NCBI RefSeq assembly: GCF_039533965.1 | Contig: NZ_BAAAUN010000001.1 | Span: forward strand, 1,152,950-1,216,949 | DNA length: 64,000 nucleotides | Direction of reading: 5' to 3' | From: Microbacterium luteolum | GTDB lineage: Bacteria; Actinomycetota; Actinomycetes; Actinomycetales; Microbacteriaceae | In this document: piece after piece, positions 24,932 to 34,450 of the stretch | Layout: the number at the start of each line of letters is the position of its first letter | Numbering within the stretch: the first letter of the stretch is position 1 | Notes under the pieces: generated by a model | What the model was told of the DNA's origin: nothing | Database searches by the model: none | The model's input: only the letters and a program-made list of their open reading frames with translations | Program-made: the position numbers and the translations under genes

Positions 24932-26173
24932 ATGCCCCTCGCCCGCCGACTGACGCTCGGAGACGCCGTCGCGATCGGCCTGGGTTCGATGATCGGCGCC
25001 GGCGTGTTCGCGGTGTGGGCCCCCGCGATGGGCGTCGCCGGCAGCGGCATCCTCATCGCTCTCGCGATCGCCGCCGTCGTGGCGTTCTGCAACGCCACCT
25101 CGTCTGCCCAGCTCGCCGCCGTGCATCCCGTCGCCGGCGGAACCTACGCGTACGCCCGCGCGGAGATCGGACCGTGGTGGGGATTCATCGCGGGGTGGAG
25201 CTTCGTGATCGGCAAGATCGCGAGCTGCGCGGCGATGGCGATGACGTTCGCCGCGTACGCCGCCCCAGAGGGCTGGCAGATACCGGTCGCCGTCGTCGCT
25301 GTCGCGGCGCTCGCCACGGTCAACTGTTTCGGCGTGACCCGCACAGCCCTCCTGACCCGGATCCTCGTCGCGTGCTCGCTGCTCGGCCTCGCCGTCACGG
25401 TCGCGGTCGGATTCGGGTCGGCCTCCGCGGCCGCGCCTCCCCCACTCCCGGATGCCTCGGCATACGGCGTGCTGCAGGGAGCCGGGCTGCTGTTCTTCGC
25501 GTTCGCCGGCTACGCGCGGATCGCGACCATGGGTGAAGAGGTCGTCGACCCCGCCCGGACGATCCCCCGCGCCATCATCCTCGCCCTCGGCGGCGCGGTC
25601 GTCGTCTACGCCCTGGTGGGCCTCGCGGTCATCCTCGTGCTCGGGGCCGATGCCGCCTCATCGACCGCACCGCTGGCCGATCTTCTCGTCGCCGCCGGCT
25701 GGCCAGCACTGGCACCGCTCATCCGGGTGGCCGCGGCCGCCGCCTCTCTCGGCGCGCTGCTCGCCCTGCTCACGGGCATCGGCCGCACGACCCTCGCGAT
25801 GGCTCGGGAGAGCGACGTGCCGCGGTTCCTGGCGAAGGTCGACGAGCGTCATCAGGTGCCGCAGCGCGCCGAGATCGTGATCGCCGCGATCGTCATCGTC
25901 ATCGTGCTCGTCGCGGATCTGCGCGACGCCATCGGGTTCTCCTCCTTCGGCGTGCTGCTGTACTACCTGATCGCGAATGCGGCTGCCTTCCGCCAGACAG
26001 GAGCAGCGCGCCGCTATCCGCGCGTGCTGCAGGTCGTCGGAGCGCTCGGCTGCCTGGTGCTCGTGAACAGCCTGCCGGTCATCGCCTCACTCGTCGGGAC
26101 GGCCGTCGTCGTCCTCGGCGTCGGGTATCGGATGCTGCGCCTGCACCTCGCCGGTCGCCGACTCGGCAGCTGA
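24932..26173 (+). CDS. APC family amino acid permease
   Basis: A 413-aa, roughly 12-helix transporter of the amino acid-polyamine-organocation superfamily. The first helix contains AIGLGSMIGAGVFAVWAPAMG, with the unwound GSMIGAG that binds the substrate backbone. HPVAGGTYAYARAEIGPWWGFIAGWSFVIGK follows, here split over helices 2-3, and FFAFAGYARIATMGEEVVDPARTIPRAI is the conserved helix-6/loop region. The substrate is probably an amino acid or amine, not definable from sequence. The ATG at 24932 is preceded at 6 nt by GACGAT. Its last 87 bp overlap the 3' end of the AraC gene on the other strand. Confidence 0.9.
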   Translation: MPLARRLTLGDAVAIGLGSMIGAGVFAVWAPAMGVAGSGILIALAIAAVVAFCNATSSAQLAAVHPVAGGTYAYARAEIGPWWGFIAGWSFVIGKIASCAAMAMTFAAYAAPEGWQIPVAVVAVAALATVNCFGVTRTALLTRILVACSLLGLAVTVAVGFGSASAAAPPPLPDASAYGVLQGAGLLFFAFAGYARIATMGEEVVDPARTIPRAIILALGGAVVVYALVGLAVILVLGADAASSTAPLADLLVAAGWPALAPLIRVAAAAASLGALLALLTGIGRTTLAMARESDVPRFLAKVDERHQVPQRAEIVIAAIVIVIVLVADLRDAIGFSSFGVLLYYLIANAAAFRQTGAARRYPRVLQVVGALGCLVLVNSLPVIASLVGTAVVVLGVGYRMLRLHLAGRRLGS

Positions 26174-26953
26174 GTCCGCTGCTGACTCCGAGCGGTACGT
26201 CCGCGGCGCGATCCCGAGCACGGCCTGGAAGTCCCTCGTCAGGTGCGCGTGGTCGGAGTAGCCGAGCTCGGCCGCGATCGTCGCGAGGTCGGCCGCCGGT
26301 TCCTCACGGACGAGCAGGGCGGCCTCCTGCAGACGGCGGCGCCGGATCATCGCGGCGGGCGACAACCCGATGTGCCGGTGCGTCATCCGCTGGAGCGTGC
26401 GCACCGACACGGCCAGGCGCGTCGCCGCCTCCTCGGGCGTGAGCGCCGCGTCCTCCCCCATCAGCACGTCGGTCAGGGCGTTCGCCTGACGCGCCGCGTC
26501 TTCTGGCAGGCCGATCCGCTCGCGGAGCCAGCGGGAGAACGCCGCCACCGCACGCTCCCTGTGCCCCTCGCCGGAACCCATGGCCGCGCTCACGGCGTCG
26601 AGCAGGTCGGGCGCGTCGAACCGTGCCTCCGAGTCGATCAGCAGCGCCGGCTCCTCGATCAGCGCGGCAACCGCAGCGGGGCGCAGCAGCGCGCCCACCG
26701 CCCAGCCGCGTCCGCGCAGATCGCGATGGGACGCGCGGGTCGTCGCCCCCGACAGCGCGACCCCTTCCGGCTCGACCACGAGGTTGAGCGCGGGATACGA
26801 GACGATCTCCTGCCGGGACGAGCGCCCAGGCTCGATGTCCCACTCGGGGATCCAGAACCAGGTGACGAGCTCCACCGCATCGGCCGGCGCCGGCAGGCGA
26901 TGGAACTCCGGCAGTCGTGCCGGGTACAGGATGCCGCGGGTCGGATTCACCAT
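26087..26953 (-). CDS. AraC family transcriptional regulator
   Basis: A 288-aa regulator. The N-terminal part has an AraC-like sensor pattern (FHRLPAPADAVELVTWFWIP, YPALNLVVEPEG). The C-terminal region holds two helix-turn-helix units (TRLAVSVRTLQRMTHRHIG and TIAAELGYSDHAHLTRDFQA) and ends the canonical domain at GIAPRTYR. After that comes a tail of about 38 acidic residues encoded on the antisense of the APC permease 3' end. I chose ATG 26953 because TACGCT lies exactly 6 nt upstream (leaderless). It is divergent from a VOC-protein gene 94 bp away, a possible target. Confidence 0.9.
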   Translation of the reverse strand: MVNPTRGILYPARLPEFHRLPAPADAVELVTWFWIPEWDIEPGRSSRQEIVSYPALNLVVEPEGVALSGATTRASHRDLRGRGWAVGALLRPAAVAALIEEPALLIDSEARFDAPDLLDAVSAAMGSGEGHRERAVAAFSRWLRERIGLPEDAARQANALTDVLMGEDAALTPEEAATRLAVSVRTLQRMTHRHIGLSPAAMIRRRRLQEAALLVREEPAADLATIAAELGYSDHAHLTRDFQAVLGIAPRTYRSESAADSAAESATGEVQAQHPIPDAEDDDGRPDE

Positions 26954-27047
26954 GGGCCCAGCGTAGGGTCCGACCCCGACACCGATGCGGCCGAGGTTGG
27001 CGCGGATCTTCAAGCCGCCGGCATCCCGCCCCTCCTACCGTGAGGAC

Positions 27048-27575
27048 ATGACTGATGAGACCCCAACCACCGGCGCCAACGGCGCGTACACGACCGACGG
27101 ACGACCGAACAGCGCGACGTCGCTCACACCCTTCCTCGCGATCCCCGGAGCGAAGCAGGCCATCGAGTTCTACCGGGACGTCTTCGGCGCGCGGGTCGTC
27201 GACGTGACCGAGTTCGGCGGCGTCGTCGCCCACGCCGACCTCGACTTCGGGCTCGGACTCCTCCAGCTCGGCGAGCCGAGTCCCGACTACCACCTGGTGG
27301 CCGCTCCCGCCGGCGACGACGACTGCTACTCGATGGGCCTGTACGTGTCCGACGTCGATGCCGTGGTCGAGAAGGCCGTCGCGGCGGGAGCGACCGTTCG
27401 CGAAGCGCCGGCGCCGTTCGTGTCGGGCGACCGGTACGCCAGCATCCGCGACCCGTTCGGCGTGCGCTGGTCGGTGATGACCCGCGTCGAGGACATCTCC
27501 GATGAGGAGAGCAGCCGTCGCGTGGCCGAATGGGCCGAGTCGTTCAGCTCTGCACCGGCGGACGCCGCGAGCTGA
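27048..27575 (+). CDS. VOC family protein (PhnB/glyoxalase-like)
   Basis: A 175-aa vicinal-oxygen-chelate fold protein of the PhnB-like group. After a Gly/Thr-rich leader of about 25 residues, TPFLAIPGAKQAIEFYRDVF begins the first beta-alpha-beta module. MGLYVSDVDAVVEKAVAAGA and YASIRDPFGVRWSVMTRV form the second. The latter ends with the usual D-P-F-G-x-x-W motif. Enzymatic function cannot be assigned. ATG 27048 has TACCGT exactly 6 nt upstream (leaderless). Divergent from the AraC regulator. Its 3' end overlaps the convergent SGNH hydrolase gene by 32 bp. Confidence 0.88.
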   Translation: MTDETPTTGANGAYTTDGRPNSATSLTPFLAIPGAKQAIEFYRDVFGARVVDVTEFGGVVAHADLDFGLGLLQLGEPSPDYHLVAAPAGDDDCYSMGLYVSDVDAVVEKAVAAGATVREAPAPFVSGDRYASIRDPFGVRWSVMTRVEDISDEESSRRVAEWAESFSSAPADAAS

Positions 27576-28377
27576 CGGCGACCTCGGCCGCCCGGCACAC
27601 GGCAGGGAGCAGCGCCTCTGCCGTGCGCCGGTATCCGAGGGCGCTCGGGTGGAAGCGGTCGAGGCTGAACATCGCCTCCGGCTCGTCGAAGAACATCGGC
27701 CCGACGGCGCGGCGCAGATCGACGGGTTCGGCACCCGCGTGCCGCGCGGTCTCCGCCTGGATGTCGGCGAGACGGCGCGACATGCTGGAGGCCAGACGCC
27801 GGAGCGGCTGCGGCACCGGGCGCAGCGCGCCGAGGTCGGGACAGGTGCCGACGACGACCTCGGCGCCGACCTCGCGCAGCCGTCGGATCGTCTCGTGCAG
27901 ATGCTGGGCCGAGAGCGAAGGCGGAAGGCGGTGCGTCACGTCGTTTCCGCCCACGACGATCACGGCGACCTGCGGACGGTAGCCCTCCGGCAGCACGTCG
28001 AGCTGCGCGGGCAGGTCCGGCGACTCCGAGCCGACGATCGCCGCGGTGTGCAGGCGCACGGGGCGCCGCATCCGTCGTGCCGTGCCCTTCGCGAGGCGCC
28101 CGCCCAGCGTCTCCTTGCGCCGTTCCGCTCCGAGGCCGGCCGCGATCGAGTCGCCGAGGATGAGCAGGTCGATCGGGTCTCCGTCGAGCCCTGCCCGCCA
28201 CACGCGATCGGCATCCAGCGACTCCTCGCCGAGCGGCTTCCCGATCCGCTCCCGGGCGAGAGCCGCCTGCCGCGTGAGGACGAGGCGGATGCCGGCGAGG
28301 ACGGCGGCGACCGAGAGACCGGTGACAAGACCCCGGAACACGAGGACGCGGATACGGCTCACGCCACGATTCGACAC
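27544..28377 (-). CDS. SGNH/GDSL-family hydrolase, membrane-anchored
   Basis: A 277-aa SGNH hydrolase. An N-terminal hydrophobic segment (about residues 10-30) acts as signal anchor. LLILGDSIAAGLGA is block I with the nucleophile Ser, VVGGNDVTH is block III with the oxyanion Asn, and DRFHPSALGYRRTAEAL is block V with the catalytic Asp and His. Members deacylate lipids or esterified glycans; the substrate is unknown. The GTG start at 28377 has no obvious ribosome-binding site, and a GTG five codons downstream is possible. Convergent with the VOC gene and overlapping it by 32 bp. Confidence 0.87.
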   Translation of the reverse strand: MSNRGVSRIRVLVFRGLVTGLSVAAVLAGIRLVLTRQAALARERIGKPLGEESLDADRVWRAGLDGDPIDLLILGDSIAAGLGAERRKETLGGRLAKGTARRMRRPVRLHTAAIVGSESPDLPAQLDVLPEGYRPQVAVIVVGGNDVTHRLPPSLSAQHLHETIRRLREVGAEVVVGTCPDLGALRPVPQPLRRLASSMSRRLADIQAETARHAGAEPVDLRRAVGPMFFDEPEAMFSLDRFHPSALGYRRTAEALLPAVCRAAEVAVSSRRPPVQS

Positions 28378-28433
28378 GACCGGCGTGAACGCGGCGTGAA
28401 CGGATCACTCCGGACGGTCATGTACGCCCGTCG

Positions 28434-29732
28434 TCAGTTCAGCGGCTTGAGCTCCAGCGCGCCCGCCCCTGTCGACACGGTCGCGAACGCGGTGTAGCCG
28501 TCAGCGGCCGAGCGCTCGAGCAGCGCCTTGAGGTTCTTGGTCCGACGCTCCAGACGTACCCGAGCGCCGCCCGCGATGAGGCGGGCCTTGTGCGCGACGA
28601 GCTCGCTCACGGGCACGTCGGCGTCGTGGATGAGCACGACCGCCTCGGCCACGGCATCCGGTTCCGCGGTGACCAGGTCGACCAAGCGCTCGAAGCCGAG
28701 CGAGAACCCGACGGCGGGAACCTGCTGGCCGAGGAAGCGGCCGATCATGCCGTCGTAGCGTCCACCGCCGCCGAGCGAGTAGGCGACCGAGGGATGTGCG
28801 AGTTCGAAGATCGTGCCGGTGTAGTAGCCCATCCCCCGCACGAGGAACGGATCGAAGACCAGCGGGATCTCGGTCGGCTCTGTCGAAGCACGCCCGGCGG
28901 CGACAGCGTCGCCGATGCCGACGAGGTGCGCGACGATCTCGTCCGGCGCGTCGTCGGGCAGCGCCTTGCGGATCTGCCGCTCGCCGTACGGGTTGTACTC
29001 CATGGTCTGCGGACGCCGCAGGAACTCCTCGAACGCGTCGACGGGATCCGTGCTGCTCCCCTGCCGCAGAGCCCGCTCGCGGAGCTCGGCACCGACGCCC
29101 TCGGGGCCGATCTTGTCAAGCTTGTCGATCGTGATCAGCACGCCAGGGCGCTCGTCGGCGGTGAAGCCGAAGCTGTCGAGCATCCAGTCCAGCACTCGCC
29201 GGTCGTTGATCCGCACCGTGGCGCCCTCGAGTCCGAGCGCGTCGACCGCGTCGAGGGAGGCGACCATGAGCTCGGCCTCGGCGCGCGAGGAGTCGTCGCC
29301 GATGATGTCGATGTCGCACTGCACGAACTGGCGGTAGCGCCCCTTCTGCGGACGCTCGGCGCGCCAGACCGGCCCGATCTGGATGGAGCGGAACACGCCG
29401 GGAAGCTGCCCGCGGTTGCTCGCGTAGAACCGGGCGAGCGGCACGGTCAGGTCGTAGCGCAGCCCGAGATCGGACAGCTCGGCCGGGTCCTCCGCCGCTT
29501 CGCGGATCTCGTCGGCGTCGAGGCCTCGCCGCAGGATGTTGAACGACAGCTTCTCGTTGTCGCCGCCGATGCCGGCGTGCAGGCGGTCGTAGTCCTCCAC
29601 GACCGGGGTCTCGATCTCGTCGAATCCGTGCGCGAGGTACCGATCGCGGATGACGGAGAGCACACGCTCACGGCGGGCCTTGTCGGCGGGGAGGATGTCG
29701 CGCATGCCGCGCGGCGGGTTCACAGTAGCCAC
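28434..29732 (-). CDS. hisS: Histidine--tRNA ligase
   Basis: A 432-aa class II aminoacyl-tRNA synthetase charging tRNA-His. Motif 1 is in RERVLSVIRDRYLAHGFDEI, GLRYDLTVPLARFYA is motif 2-adjacent, and the histidine-binding loops are LVRGMGYYTGTIFE and GGGGRYDGMIG. GFSLGFERL is motif 3. A C-terminal anticodon-binding domain (about residues 335-432) ends with KPLN. Length is typical. GTG 29732 is used with GGGAG close upstream; a GTG three codons on is an alternative. It is co-directional with mazG (45 bp gap), probably one transcript. Confidence 0.96.
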   Translation of the reverse strand: MATVNPPRGMRDILPADKARRERVLSVIRDRYLAHGFDEIETPVVEDYDRLHAGIGGDNEKLSFNILRRGLDADEIREAAEDPAELSDLGLRYDLTVPLARFYASNRGQLPGVFRSIQIGPVWRAERPQKGRYRQFVQCDIDIIGDDSSRAEAELMVASLDAVDALGLEGATVRINDRRVLDWMLDSFGFTADERPGVLITIDKLDKIGPEGVGAELRERALRQGSSTDPVDAFEEFLRRPQTMEYNPYGERQIRKALPDDAPDEIVAHLVGIGDAVAAGRASTEPTEIPLVFDPFLVRGMGYYTGTIFELAHPSVAYSLGGGGRYDGMIGRFLGQQVPAVGFSLGFERLVDLVTAEPDAVAEAVVLIHDADVPVSELVAHKARLIAGGARVRLERRTKNLKALLERSAADGYTAFATVSTGAGALELKPLN

Positions 29733-29777
29733 GCTCCCATCTTCCCAGGTCCGGCGCGGGGCCCGATCCTCCGGGTG

Positions 29778-30440
29778 TCAGGACGCCGCTTCGGCGACGC
29801 GGACCTCGTCTTCCAGCATCCGCAGTCTCTCGCGCAGCGCGCGTTCCGCATCCCAGCCCTCGGTGCGAGCCGTCGCCACCAGCGCGAGGAGCGCGTCTCC
29901 GAGCTCGGCCTCGGATGCCGGAGCGGCAGGCTCGGCCTGCGGCACGATCCCCGCCCCCGCTGCCCGCCCCACGAGCTTCTGCGCGAGCGCGAGCGCCGGC
30001 ATCCCCCGGGGAACACCGTCGAGCACGCTCGTCCTGGTGCGCTTCTCGGCGGCCTTCGCCGCATTCCAGTGCACGAGGACCTCTTCCGGCGTCGTCGCCA
30101 CCTCTCCGGCGAAGACGTGCGGATGCCGGCGCACCATCTTCTCGGTCAGGGTCTCGGCCACGTCGTCGATGTCGAACGGGTGGTCCGGATCCTGCGCCGC
30201 GATCGCCGCGTGGAACAGCACCTGCCAGAGCAGGTCGCCGAGCTCCTCGCGCAGGTCGGCCCGGGTGCCGCTCTCGACCGCGTCGATGACCTCGTGCGAC
30301 TCCTCGATCAGATAGGGGACCAGATCGCGATGCGTGATGCGCTGCGACCACACGCAGCGCTCACGCACCTGGCGCATGGTCTCGGCCGCGGCGCGCAGCG
30401 GATCCTCCGTGCCGTCGTGGAGTTCGGGCCGAGTGCTCAC
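29778..30440 (-). CDS. mazG: MazG family nucleoside triphosphate pyrophosphohydrolase
   Basis: A 220-aa MazG-type enzyme that hydrolyses nucleoside triphosphates to monophosphates and pyrophosphate, a housecleaning role against oxidised or non-canonical nucleotides. The metal-binding helices are seen in YLIEESHEVIDAVES and LREELGDLLWQVLFHAAIA (ExxE...ExxD pattern). It has one MazG domain plus a shorter C-terminal half, unlike the two-domain E. coli protein. GTG 30440 is chosen because GGAGG lies 4-5 nt upstream. Placed between nhaA and hisS on the minus strand. In many actinobacteria mazG sits next to mfd and eno; here mfd is about 7 kb away. Confidence 0.94.
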   Translation of the reverse strand: MSTRPELHDGTEDPLRAAAETMRQVRERCVWSQRITHRDLVPYLIEESHEVIDAVESGTRADLREELGDLLWQVLFHAAIAAQDPDHPFDIDDVAETLTEKMVRRHPHVFAGEVATTPEEVLVHWNAAKAAEKRTRTSVLDGVPRGMPALALAQKLVGRAAGAGIVPQAEPAAPASEAELGDALLALVATARTEGWDAERALRERLRMLEDEVRVAEAAS

Positions 30441-30487
30441 GGTTCCTCCTTCGATCCTCCCCGGGGTGCGCTCCGGGCGGGCGGCGC

Positions 30488-31654
30488 TCACGACGAGGCG
30501 GCCGCGACCTGACGGTACCAGCGCGCGCGCAGCGACACGATGATGCCGGAGAGCACGAGGGCGATCAGCGAACCGACGAGCACGCCGAGGATCGCCTGAT
30601 CGCGGATCTCGTCGTGCGCACCGAAGGCCAGGTTGGCCAGCAGCAGGGAGACCGTGAACCCGATGCCGCCGAGGGCACCCGCCGCCAGGATGTCGGCGAA
30701 GGGCAATCCGGGCGCCGCTCCCTTCGGGCGGATGCGCATGGCGATCCAGCCGAACAGGCCGATACCCACGATCTTGCCGACCGGGAGGGCGACGACGATC
30801 GCCCAGAATGCCGGCGACAGCTGCGTCGGAGACACGGCGGGGATCACCACGAAGGCGGCGACGAACGCGAAGACGGGCAGGATCACGCCGTTCACCGTCG
30901 GCTCGAGCGCGTGCCTGGTGCGACCGGCAGGGACCGGCGACATGACCAGTCCGAGCATCACTCCCGCGATCGTGGCGTGGATGCCGGACGATGCCACGAG
31001 GCCCCACGTCACGACTCCGACGATGACCATGGCCACCGCGATCAGCGCGTGCCCGTGTTCGTGGAGCAGCCGGCTGAGCAGCCAGAACACCGCGACCCCG
31101 ATGATCCCGAGGCCGAGCAGCAGCCACTGCACGTCGTGCGCGAAGAGGACGGCGATGAAGATGATGCCGATGATGTCGTCGAGGATCGCGAGCGCCAGGA
31201 GGAAGACCCGCACGGTCGGAGGCAGACCACGTCCGAACATCGCCAGGACGCCGAGAGCGAAGGCGATGTCGGTGGCGGTCGGGATGGGCCACCCCGTCGC
31301 CGTGTCGCCGCTGCCGGCGATCAGGAGGTACACCGCGATCGGAACGAGCACACCACCGGCGGCCGCGATCGCGGGTTGCACCGCCTTCTGCGGGGAATCG
31401 AGCTCGCCATGGGTCAGCTCGTGCCGCAGCTCGATGGCCACGACGAGGAAGAAGACGGCGAGCAGCCCGTCCGACACCCAATGTGCGACCGACAGATCGA
31501 GCCCGGTGCCGGGCACGGCGATGTGGAAGTCGAGGATGGCCGCGAGCGCATCGTGCGTCGGGAGGTTCGCCAGCAGCAGCCCGAGCCCTGCGGCGACGAG
31601 CAGGAGGACGGCGGGGAACTGCTGGCCGCGGAGGGGGTTCGCTGAGATGCGCAT
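30488..31654 (-). CDS. nhaA: Na+/H+ antiporter NhaA
   Basis: A 388-aa, roughly 12-helix antiporter exchanging cytoplasmic Na+ or Li+ for external H+. PIPTATDIAFALGVLAMFG holds the helix-IV Thr/Ala-Thr-Asp motif, and LALAILDDIIGIIFIA holds the paired Asp residues essential for transport. The helix X-XI region PAGRTRHALEPTVNGVILP and GKIVGIGLFGW is also present. ATG 31654 fits the family start MRISANPLRGQ; an ATG three codons upstream at 31663 is possible. It is divergent from ppc with under 90 bp between starts, and is followed on its own strand by mazG and hisS. Confidence 0.94.
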   Translation of the reverse strand: MRISANPLRGQQFPAVLLLVAAGLGLLLANLPTHDALAAILDFHIAVPGTGLDLSVAHWVSDGLLAVFFLVVAIELRHELTHGELDSPQKAVQPAIAAAGGVLVPIAVYLLIAGSGDTATGWPIPTATDIAFALGVLAMFGRGLPPTVRVFLLALAILDDIIGIIFIAVLFAHDVQWLLLGLGIIGVAVFWLLSRLLHEHGHALIAVAMVIVGVVTWGLVASSGIHATIAGVMLGLVMSPVPAGRTRHALEPTVNGVILPVFAFVAAFVVIPAVSPTQLSPAFWAIVVALPVGKIVGIGLFGWIAMRIRPKGAAPGLPFADILAAGALGGIGFTVSLLLANLAFGAHDEIRDQAILGVLVGSLIALVLSGIIVSLRARWYRQVAAASS

Positions 31655-31739
31655 CCCCTCCATCGTAGATCGCGGGGCGCGGGTGTCCTCGGGCGTCATG
31701 CGTTCCAGACACACCGACCGACGGGGATACTCTCGAAGG

Positions 31740-34433
31740 GTGACCCCCGCACAGAGCTTTCCCGAGCCCACGAACACCGAGGCCATCCGCGTGATCGGCC
31801 GCTTCGAAGCCGGCCAGGGCATCCCGGATGCCATGCGCTCCGACGTCAGGATGCTGGGCGGACTGCTCGGCCAGGTGCTGCGCGAAGCCGGCGGCGACGA
31901 CCTCTTCGAGGACGTCGAGCGTCTGCGCCTCGCCACGATCCAGGCGTACGAGGAGGAGAACTCCGACGCCTTCGAGCGGGCGGCGGCGATCGCCGAGTCC
32001 TTCACGGTCGCGCGCGCCGACGAGGTCGCCCGCGCCTTCACCTGCTACTTCCACCTGGTGAACCTCGCCGAGGAGCACCAGCGCGTCCGGGTGCTGCGCG
32101 AACGCGCCGGCCAGCCGGGCCGCGAGGATGCCGCCGACACGGTCGCGACCGCGTACGCGCGCCTGCAGAGCGAGGTCGGCGACGACGAGGCGCGCCGTCG
32201 CCTGGCCGGACTGCGCTTCCACCCGGTGTTCACGGCGCACCCGACCGAGGCCCGTCGCCGCGCCGTGTCGTCCAGCATCCGCCGCCTGTCCGAGCTGCTC
32301 ACCCAGCACGATGCGGCGAGCGAACGCGGCGCCGAGCAGCACCGCGCCCGTCGCCGGATGCTCGAGGAGATCGACACGCTGTGGCGCACCGCGCCGCTGC
32401 GTTCGCAGAAGCCGTCGCCGACCGACGAGGTCCGTACGGTCATGGGCGTGTTCGACGAGACGCTCTTCACGACCGTGCCGCATGTGTACCGGCGCATCGA
32501 CGACGCGCTGCGCGGCGAGGACTCCGGCTCGAGCGCGCCCGTCGTCCCCGCGTTCGTCCGCATCGGGTCCTGGGTGGGCGGCGATCGCGACGGGAACCCG
32601 TTCGTCACGGCATCCGTCACCCGAGAGGCCTCGCAGATCGCCGCGGACCACGTGCTCCGGGGTCTCGAGCGTGCCCTCGACCGCATCGGCCGCACGCTCA
32701 CGCTCGCCGCGGACGACACACCGCCCAGCGCCGACGTCACCGCCCTCTGGGAGGGGTTCGCCGCCGCGGAGCCCGATGTCGCCGCCGAACTCGCCGCGCG
32801 CTCTCCCGAGGAGCCGCACCGTCGCGTACTGCTCGTGCTCGCGCGCCGCGTCGCCGCGACCCGGAGCGGCGACCGCGAGCGCGGTTACGCACGCCCGGAG
32901 GAGCTGCTCGCCGACCTGCGCGCGGTGCAGACCTCGCTCGCGGATGCCGGCGCGAAGCGCCACGCCTTCGGCGGCGTGCAGCACCTGATCTGGCAGGTGG
33001 AGACCTACGGCTTCCACCTCACCGAGCTCGAGGTCCGTCAGCACTCGCAGGTGCACAGGAAGGCTCTGGCGGAGCTGGAGGCCGGCGACGCGATCAGCGC
33101 GCAGACCGAGGAGGTCCTGGAGCTGTTCCGCGTGATCGCCGAGATCCAGCGCGACCGCGGAGCCCGTGCGGCCGGCCGCTACGTGGTGTCGTTCACCCAG
33201 TCGGCATCGGATCTCGCCAACGTGCACCGTCTCGCCCGTCACGCGCTCGGCGACGACGCCCCGGTGCTCGACGTGGTGCCGCTGTTCGAGACGTTCGCCG
33301 ACCTGCAGGCCGCCCCGGAGATCCTCGCCGAGGCCGTGACCTTCCCGGAGTTCCGCGCCCGCATGGCGGAGACCGGCAACCGCCTCGAGGTCATGCTCGG
33401 CTACTCGGACTCGTCGAAGGACGTCGGACCGGTCGCCGCGAACCTCGCGCTCTACGAAGCGCAGGAGAAGATCGCCCGGTGGGCGCAGGAGTCGGACATC
33501 GAGCTCACCCTCTTCCACGGTCGCGGCGGCGCCCTCGGACGCGGTGGCGGACCTGCGAACTCGGCCATCCTCGCGCAGCCGCCGCACTCCGTCGACGGCC
33601 GGTTCAAGCTCACAGAGCAGGGCGAGGTCATCTTCGCCCGCTACGGCGAGCCCGCGATCGCCATGCGCCACATCGACCAGGTCGCCGCAGCGACCCTCCT
33701 GGCATCCGCCCCCTCGGAGGAGGCCCGCACCAGCGGCGCCGCCGCCCGCTATGCCGAGGTCGCGTCGATCATGGATGCGACGTCGCGCGAGCGGTTCTTC
33801 TCGCTCGTGAAGGCCGAGGGGTTCGCGCCCTGGTTCGCGACCGTGACGCCGCTCGAGGAGATCGGCCTGCTGGCGCTCGGCTCGCGCCCCGCACGGCGCG
33901 GTCTGTCCGTCGAGTCGCTCGAAGACCTCCGGGCGATCCCGTGGGTCTTCGCGTGGACGCAGGCCCGCATCAACCTCGCCGGATGGTTCGGTCTGGGCAC
34001 CGCGCTGGAGGCCGTCGGCGATGTGGAACTGCTCACCGAGGCGTACCGGGACTGGCCGCTGCTGCGCACCATGATCGACAACGTCGCGATGAGCCTGGCG
34101 AAGACGGACGAGCGGATCGCCCGTCAGTACCTCGCACTCGGCGACCGCGACGACCTCGCCACCCTCGTGCTCGATGAGCTCGCGCTCACCCGCCAGTGGG
34201 TGATCCGCCTCACCGGCGGCGAGGGACTCCTCGAGAACAAGCCCGTCCTGCAGCGCGCCGTGCAGTTGCGCAGCCCCTACGTCGATGCGCTCTCGCTGCT
34301 GCAGCTGCGTGCGCTCCGGGCGCTCCGCTCGGCCGCAGAGGAGGCGGGGGGCTCCGGAGCCGATGCGGAGCAGCAGCGCCTGCTCCTGCTGTCGGTCAGC
34401 GGCGTCGCGGCGGGCCTGCAGAACACCGGGTGA
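31740..34433 (+). CDS. ppc: Phosphoenolpyruvate carboxylase
   Basis: An 897-aa PEP carboxylase that adds bicarbonate to PEP to make oxaloacetate, an anaplerotic step. HPVFTAHPTEARRRAV carries the catalytic His near residue 166, RIGSWVGGDRDGNPFVT binds PEP, VMLGYSDSSKDVG contains the conserved lysine, and LTLFHGRGGALGRGGGP is the mobile glycine-rich loop. The C-terminus ends GLQNTG, as expected. GTG 31740 has GATACT about 8 nt upstream, possibly leaderless; an ATG at 31698 is an alternative. With the GTP-type pckG at 60 kb, the window encodes both directions of the PEP-oxaloacetate node. Confidence 0.97.
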   Translation: MTPAQSFPEPTNTEAIRVIGRFEAGQGIPDAMRSDVRMLGGLLGQVLREAGGDDLFEDVERLRLATIQAYEEENSDAFERAAAIAESFTVARADEVARAFTCYFHLVNLAEEHQRVRVLRERAGQPGREDAADTVATAYARLQSEVGDDEARRRLAGLRFHPVFTAHPTEARRRAVSSSIRRLSELLTQHDAASERGAEQHRARRRMLEEIDTLWRTAPLRSQKPSPTDEVRTVMGVFDETLFTTVPHVYRRIDDALRGEDSGSSAPVVPAFVRIGSWVGGDRDGNPFVTASVTREASQIAADHVLRGLERALDRIGRTLTLAADDTPPSADVTALWEGFAAAEPDVAAELAARSPEEPHRRVLLVLARRVAATRSGDRERGYARPEELLADLRAVQTSLADAGAKRHAFGGVQHLIWQVETYGFHLTELEVRQHSQVHRKALAELEAGDAISAQTEEVLELFRVIAEIQRDRGARAAGRYVVSFTQSASDLANVHRLARHALGDDAPVLDVVPLFETFADLQAAPEILAEAVTFPEFRARMAETGNRLEVMLGYSDSSKDVGPVAANLALYEAQEKIARWAQESDIELTLFHGRGGALGRGGGPANSAILAQPPHSVDGRFKLTEQGEVIFARYGEPAIAMRHIDQVAAATLLASAPSEEARTSGAAARYAEVASIMDATSRERFFSLVKAEGFAPWFATVTPLEEIGLLALGSRPARRGLSVESLEDLRAIPWVFAWTQARINLAGWFGLGTALEAVGDVELLTEAYRDWPLLRTMIDNVAMSLAKTDERIARQYLALGDRDDLATLVLDELALTRQWVIRLTGGEGLLENKPVLQRAVQLRSPYVDALSLLQLRALRALRSAAEEAGGSGADAEQQRLLLLSVSGVAAGLQNTG

Positions 34434-34450
34434 TCCTGCGCCCAGGCGGC

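Noticed and set aside
29778..33671. A single 1297-codon frame covering mazG, nhaA and part of ppc
   Set aside because: Only its last 220 codons are real (MazG). The rest is out-of-frame nhaA and antisense ppc; the mazG start is fixed by a strong ribosome-binding site.
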